Below are positions 59,001 through 64,000 of a stretch of 64,000 nucleotides of DNA, piece by piece. Within the stretch, counting starts at the first letter, position 1. Each line of letters begins with the position of its first letter. The notes under the pieces were generated by a model. It was given only the letters and a program-made list of their open reading frames with translations. It was not told the DNA's origin and ran no database searches. Where the stretch lies: assembly GCA_015178975.1 (NCBI GenBank), contig WHVD01000041.1:310001-374000 (forward strand). Direction: 5' to 3'. This DNA comes from Hysterangium stoloniferum (taxonomy: Eukaryota; Basidiomycota; Agaricomycetes; Hysterangiales; Hysterangiaceae). The position numbers were made by a program, and so were the translations under genes.

Positions 59001-59579
59001 TCATTCAAGCTCTGAACACATTCGTTTCACATCTTCAATGATCTGTCGGAACTTGGCTGCACCCTCCACTTCCAGAATATCCCAGCACCACCACTCTCGA
59101 GGGGCCGTATCCGTCAAGATCTCCAGATCGGGGGTAACCCTCCTTGGCTCTAGAACGTTCGCATTTTTATTGTACTTGTAAAATGCAATCTTCGTGCCGT
59201 ATGCAGACACCCCATGAAGGACGGGGATCCGCAGTTCTGGGGCTATGTCCAGAAAGCGCTGTCGCATTTGGCTGTCAGCTTCCTGCCGCTTCGAGTTGCG
59301 AGTGAATTCAGAAGGTGGTTTGACTTCAACGATGAAGACAGGCGACGAGTCGACATATATAAGGAGAAGAATGACAAAATCGACCGAATCGCGTGTACTG
59401 ATGGTTGGGGGAAAGTATTGAGGGACAACTTCGAATATGGTGTCGACAGGAAACATGGTGTTGAGTAGACGGTTCCAGGATCCGTAAAAAGGCTTCTCGG
59501 AAGTCGAGCTCGATGCACCTGCTACAAAGAAAGAACGCATGATGATATCAGACCAGGGTCCCGTCGAAGGTAGTTCCAT
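59001..59579 (-). CDS. Orphan protein with PD-(D/E)XK-like motif
   Basis: An intact single-exon frame of 192 residues from MELPSTGPWSDIIMRSFFVA. It contains WNRLLNTMFPVDTIFEVVPQ, SVDFVILLLIYVDSSPVFIV followed by EVKPP, then QMRQRFLDIAPELRIPVLHG and EWWCWDILEVEGAAKFRQII. The spacing D-x(15)-EVK between two beta strands, followed by an alpha helix with a conserved Gln/Arg, is the core of PD-(D/E)XK nuclease-fold proteins. Similar single-domain proteins occur in large families in Agaricomycetes, usually unannotated, from my general knowledge. Nuclease activity is inference. No membrane segment or signal peptide. No partner gene is adjacent. Confidence 0.65.
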   Translation of the reverse strand: MELPSTGPWSDIIMRSFFVAGASSSTSEKPFYGSWNRLLNTMFPVDTIFEVVPQYFPPTISTRDSVDFVILLLIYVDSSPVFIVEVKPPSEFTRNSKRQEADSQMRQRFLDIAPELRIPVLHGVSAYGTKIAFYKYNKNANVLEPRRVTPDLEILTDTAPREWWCWDILEVEGAAKFRQIIEDVKRMCSELE

Positions 59580-61252
59580 CGCAAAGGGCTAGAGATTTAC
59601 GTGAGTATAAAAGCTGTTGGGACTTTACTAAAGTCTTACTCTTCCAGTGAAAGTAAGTGAAAGCAAGGAGGGTGTGACGGGTCACGCTGAGTCATGACTT
59701 GAAAGCGGACGCGCTGCCGCACAAGTGCCGTGACATGTTTCTTTTTTCAAAATAAGTACCTTTATTCGTCAAAATTTACACCCTAAGCGCGTAAATCCTG
59801 TCAACCGCGTAAACGCGGGACCAGTCCGGCCGCTGACGGCATCTGCTTCCGTGTTTAGGATACTTCGGCGGATACAAGATTATCATGACCAACCCTGGGT
59901 TATTGGCTCGGTGTGATGGGGGAAAAGGTTGATGTTCGGGTGCGACCTTGAAAGTAGGCATCGTGCGACGACAGTATCGCAACGTTTCCGTGAAATTGGA
60001 GTTCTAACCCCTATCTTCTCCTATCTTTTTTATTTATTTTGTTTCATGAGCAATAAATGTATATTTATCTACAATTTAATCCTGGACATTATGAAACTGC
60101 TACTTGTTGTTTTCCCCGGGTCTAGTTGACTCATATGGTTGCTCAACAGTAAAAGAAAAACAGCACATTGATCAGCCTCCTTTTTACGGCACTTTGGAAT
60201 GTGGATATCTATACAATTAATTATCCACAGCCGTCAGAGAGTGGTTGTTTGAGGCAGGGTAAGGGCCTCAAATTAGTCTAACTCACTCATACCAGCAAAG
60301 ACCCCTCCCACCCGTAGTTATGCTGAAAGTACCGGAGAACAGCCAGAAAAGTCGCTCTTCTTAATTACTATTTTATTTAAATCAGTTGTGGCGGAGTTTA
60401 AACTGGCCACACTGACATGCAACTGGGGAAAATATAGTATCCCAGTGTGATTTCTCATCGGAACCCTAATGTAATGTTATGTAAATCATCAATAATAGTG
60501 TTATGACAATCCCAGCAAAAATATTTCCCTTCTGAACCTGTCTTTAATGAGAATTTACGCAGTAAATTCTCACAGTAAATATAAGTTCCACATAGACTTA
60601 TCGGGTACTTATTTTACTTATTGCATAAATTCTCGTGCTCAAACCCATTTAATGACTTTTAAATTATATATAAATTGAATCACATATTGTCACTAATATT
60701 GTGAATTTTCCTGAGGCGGGATGAGCAGCCATTAAATTGATGTCATTTTATCTATTTTTACTAGCTAACTTAAAATTACCAAGCATTATCACTCAAGCTA
60801 CTTACACTATGTGATGTATTCTCCCTGAAATGTAAACGACTATACAGGCTGCTTGACATCTTACTCAGAGTAATATCTCCTTAGCCAGATGACTCACAAG
60901 TGGTTTTTGCTTGAGGCAGTATTCCACAGTCAGGTCTATTGAACCAGCTAGTGGTGTTGGACTCATAGCATGAGTGGAGAATATCATGATATTAATATCT
61001 CCTTAAAACCCAAGGATTTTTCATATTATTTGTGTGTGATCTTACATTGTATTCTACAATTTATATACCTTTTATGCGCCTTGGGTGTAAATTACATAAT
61101 CTTAGACTGAACGATTTGTGACATGTTGTGTGACGAAACGGCATGGCACAAACCTGCCAAGTCACTCAAGTCAGCATATCATGAAACAGCAATTATATGA
61201 TCATTCACTTTGGATGGGGGGTTAGTTAAGATGCATCTCCCACATTTAGCCA
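59580..61252. other. Non-coding, AT-rich
   Basis: About 1.7 kb. The short frames at 59776-59982 and 59929-60129 overlap on opposite strands and have no domain. From about 60130 the sequence is very AT-rich and repeat-like, without a second copy in the window. Confidence 0.4.
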
Positions 61253-62379
61253 ATGAAGTCACTGACCAAGATCCGCAATACGCCACTTTCAGTGCTTTGG
61301 CATAAGAAGGATGATCAGTTCTGGGTTCCTAGAGCAAACTTTAGCCTTTATATGATTACGTGCGTTTCTGCGCTATCACTCTTGCTGCTCCTACAATCTC
61401 TCATTTATTCCAATCCCAGGCCTTCAGCCACCCTCACACCACGGCATGAACTCAAATCACAGTTTGTATTTCCACTTTGAAACTAGCTTCTTAGCTTTGT
61501 ATAGGATGTACACGTCTCTCGTGAATGATGTGCTAGCAAAGTATGCCTACGATGCCTCGTTGGCAGGGTTGGATTACGTGTTCTCAAACTACGACAGAGG
61601 GGTTCACTTTTCTGTTAGTAGATATAATGAGAAGGTATGGAATCACCGTTTTCAGTGTGTCATGTGATAACAGTTTTGCCCAAGCTCCCCGAGCTTGTCA
61701 AGAAGGTCCTTGAAACAATGAAGAACAAAAAGCTTAATCCTGCACGATTCAAAGTCCTCATGGAAGACGTGTGTGTGCTTATTCTGTGACTGCTATTTAC
61801 ATCTCATGTCATTTCTACTTTGGACAGCTTAAGCAACGATACGAAAATTTCTATCTCATGCAGCCCTACCAGATTACAGATTACTGGTTGGGATATTTGC
61901 TATCTGACTTAGCATGGACACCAAAAGAATGTTTGGCCGAGATGGATAGTTTGTATTGTATCTTTCCGAGGCAATGCCTTGCAAGTCTAATGCTTTTTCT
62001 CTTTTAGCTCTCACAGTGGAGGAAGTAGAAGCCCACAGAGATCAATTATTACATGGAGTGTATATCGAGGGCTTATCGCATGGTAATGTCTGTGAAAGGT
62101 ATGTTATTTGAGTATCTCGTCACACTTGTGTGAATAAATTGTCATGCCGTGTATATAGGAGGCTACTAGTTTGCTTGATCTATATGAGAAGCTTTTAGGA
62201 TCTCACCCTGTGACGCTGTCGGAAAAACTCACAGAACGATCATTAATCCTCCCCAAAGGTATAGTCCTTTTAACTGTGTCTACTTTACACACCTTCATAG
62301 GTTCCAATTTCGTGTACAAGCTGGATGTTCCTAATCCGAAAGTACAAGCATATCCAGAGCTTGCAAAGCCATCTGGGTG
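61253..62379 (+). pseudogene. Insulysin/Ste23-like M16 metallopeptidase, truncated both ends
   Basis: Six or so exons joined by typical short introns give, in order, LWHKKDDQFWVPRANFSLYM, VNDVLAKYAYDASLAGLDYV and FSNYDRGVHFSVSRYNEK, KLPELVKKVLETMKNKKLNP, LKQRYENFYLMQPYQITDYW, LTVEEVEAHRDQLLHGVYIE-like and SNFVYKLDVPNPKVQAYPEL. These are the second to third domains of the large M16A peptidases (about 1000 residues; insulin-degrading enzyme, yeast Ste23). The zinc-binding HxxEH N-terminal domain is absent upstream, where the sequence turns AT-rich, and the C-terminal domain is absent after AKPSG. It cannot be an active protease as it stands, but its exons are well preserved, so truncation is recent. 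Confidence 0.85.
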
Positions 62380-62941
62380 AGTTTTGATGTCTTTGTGAGC
62401 GTGAAAAATGGGATGATTCATTTGATCAATGTTAGGTTATCATCATACGAGTGCCAGACACCTTGTATCCCTGACACATTGCCCCTTGGTACCCCTCCAC
62501 ACATCTGCCATACATTGCGAAATTGGCATCCTGTCCTCTATTATGTGTCTTCTAATAACCTGTTTTCTCCACTGATCCCCCTATCCCCTGATCTGTTTGG
62601 AAAGTGGCCGGTTCAGGATAGGGAAACATTGAGGAGACTCACTGGCCATCACGAAACAATGGTATAGTTTTACCATCATTCATCCCGAAGAACAAGGCAC
62701 TTGATGCAACCTTGTTGGTAGATTTGGAACGGTTTTGCACTGGCGGCAGAGCGGCGACGAGTGCAGGGCAGCTCCAGTGTGTGTGTAACCTGCGCAATCC
62801 ATGGTGTAAAAGAAATGCACCTGGGAAAAGGGAATAACATGCCACCATTACTAACTGGCCTCACACTGCCTCGCTGCCGGTCTTAGCTTGTCTTTAATCG
62901 CCTAGTCCTTCGTTAGCCAAAGGAGTAGCATCCATCCGAGC
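62380..62941. other. Junk between two gene fragments
   Basis: A 96-codon frame (62377-62667) without recognisable content. Probably the body of the recombinase-bearing element, badly decayed. Confidence 0.3.
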
Positions 62942-63222
62942 ATGGAACATACATGGCAACTATCTGGCTTGCAGCACCATTCGGACTTGACAAGTGCAGG
63001 GCTGGTCACAGCTTCCATCATGGCGGGGCCTCCTCTGCTGCTGCTGCCGGTTACACTGGATTTGAGATTCAACAGCTGGGGCAGTGGCGGAGTGATTCCT
63101 ATATGCTTTATATCGAGTCAGACAAAGCCCGCATCCTCTCTCTTTCTTCCCATCTCCATTGGGCCGTTCCCAACGCTCAGCCTTTCGAGCCTCTGTCTCT
63201 TCATCTCACTCAGTTGGCTTGA
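62942..63222 (+). pseudogene. Tyrosine-recombinase C-terminal fragment
   Basis: In the frame beginning at 62953 the sequence reads AGHSFHHGGASSAAAAGYTG then FEIQQLGQWRSDSYMLYIES and LSSHLHWAVPNAQPFEPLSL. That is the box II region of tyrosine recombinases: a conserved H-x-x-R followed about 35 residues later by the nucleophile Tyr (SDSYMLY). Here the arginine of HxxR is replaced by His (HSFHH). The family is common in Agaricomycete genomes as parts of recombinase-encoding mobile elements (Crypton or DIRS-type). The N-terminal and box I part is absent. Confidence 0.75.
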
Positions 63223-63439
63223 GCATGGCCTACATCTTTGTCGGTCATGCAAGAGAGCACTGGCATCACAAATATATTCTGTTTGCTTGCCAGTTGTCAG
63301 AATCGACTAAACATAGATGGCTCGTCTTCTCGTCTCCTGCAATTGTGTGACGCTCATGACCCTCTGGACAAAAATATGTATGCCACGTCTTATGCATTAC
63401 TTTTGACTGTACACTGATGGATTATGCCTCTACTCTTGT

Positions 63440-63632
63440 AGCTATGGGCCACAACCCAATATACCTTGAGCACCGATCCGACGAAACGATATGGGTCACA
63501 CCCAATATACCTCAAGCACTGATTCAACGAAATGATACGGGTCACACCCAATATACCTCGAGCACCGATTCGACGAAATGATATGGATCACACCCAATAT
63601 ACCTCGAGCACCGATTCGATGAAATGACAAAG
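63440..63632 (+). repeat. 48-bp tandem repeat
   Basis: Almost four units, each with cacacccaatatacctcgag followed by caccgattcgacgaaatgat and atgggt. Units differ by scattered C/T and G/A changes. Confidence 0.9.
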
Positions 63633-63717
63633 CGTCCACCGCGCATGGGGTCTTCCTGGTAAGGCATGTTTCTCTCCATTTTTCTGTACCCCCTGTTCTT
63701 TACTAACCAACTAACCA

Positions 63718-64000
63718 CCCTGTCAGTTCCCAAGCATCTGATATTTTTCTTCAAACGCCTCCCTCCTCAAACGTTCGGGACTGAATTTCCAAGCCGTTAT
63801 CGAAGAGTACAGAGAAGTCATAGGAACACAGACATGGATTCCAGCGTGGGCATTCAGGTTCCATTTGTGTTGGTGCGTATGACTTGGGTGGTGATGTTGA
63901 ATGATATCAACTTATACCATGCCATGTGTGACTTTACTACAGATCTAGTTAGCTTCCTGATAAATGAGGTCAAGGCACTTGTAGATGAGCTGGTATGTCC
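63718..64000 (+). pseudogene. GH31 alpha-glucosidase-like fragment
   Basis: Pieces in order are SQASDIFLQTPPSSNV, then FQAVIEEYREVIGTQTWIPA and WAFRFHLCW (the HLCRWGY region of GH31), and after a gtgcgt intron-like break a stretch like MLNDINLYHAMCDFTTDLVS (normally WNDIDLY). The segment between the first two pieces that GH31 enzymes normally have is missing, and the conserved W of WNDID reads L. The fragment runs off the right edge, before the catalytic Asp. Probably a decayed copy; a frame may recover beyond the window. Confidence 0.7.

Overview
This window is nuclear DNA of a filamentous fungus, most likely an Agaricomycotina basidiomycete. The evidence is dense short introns of about 45-75 nt with GT..AG ends, mitochondrially targeted ARG5,6, RPS2, a Git3-like GPCR, an Mx-like fungal dynamin, C2H2 factors and an alpha/beta-hydrolase/NB-ARC/TPR receptor gene. 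Nothing bacterial was seen. Species cannot be read from the sequence.

Layout. 0-4.5 kb: end of an unknown Ser/Pro-rich protein, then a complete seven-helix receptor gene (+). 5.4-14 kb: transposon graveyard. A Tc1/mariner element (5854-10481) carries nested insertions: solo LTRs of three families, each with an exact 5-bp target duplication, plus an AT-rich element. Two more solo LTRs follow. 13.9-18.5 kb (-): a fungal NLR-type gene (hydrolase, NB-ARC, TPR) split by a solo LTR just before its P-loop and carrying stops. A second NLR scrap lies at 20.0 kb and a 180-bp inverted repeat at 18.6-19.4 kb. 20.5-30 kb: sparse unique sequence with two paralogous C2H2 zinc-finger genes (one with a 12-nt microexon) either side of an AIM32-like thioredoxin-fold gene.

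30.8-44.7 kb is the housekeeping core, all on the minus strand: a Bem46-type hydrolase, ARG5,6 (arginine biosynthesis), a dynamin-family GTPase and RPS2. A decayed intradiol dioxygenase (+) sits between the last two.

45-64 kb is repeat-rich again. It holds minisatellites, duplicated and inverted unique segments, a young and apparently complete TRIM-type mini-retrotransposon (48669-49940; two 216-bp LTRs, polypurine tract, 5-bp target duplication) with a separate solo LTR at 53 kb, several unknown gene pieces, four more LTR-B copies or fragments, a tRNA-derived sequence, one intact orphan gene with a PD-(D/E)XK-like motif, and a run of truncated genes at the right edge (insulysin-like M16 peptidase, tyrosine recombinase, GH31 glycosidase).

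Across the repeats, older copies carry TpG/CpA where younger copies carry CpG. CpG is almost absent from about 5.5 to 17.7 kb and returns sharply within the NLR gene. This suggests CpG methylation and deamination centred on the transposons. The housekeeping genes do not form a pathway with each other; ordinary eukaryotic gene order applies.
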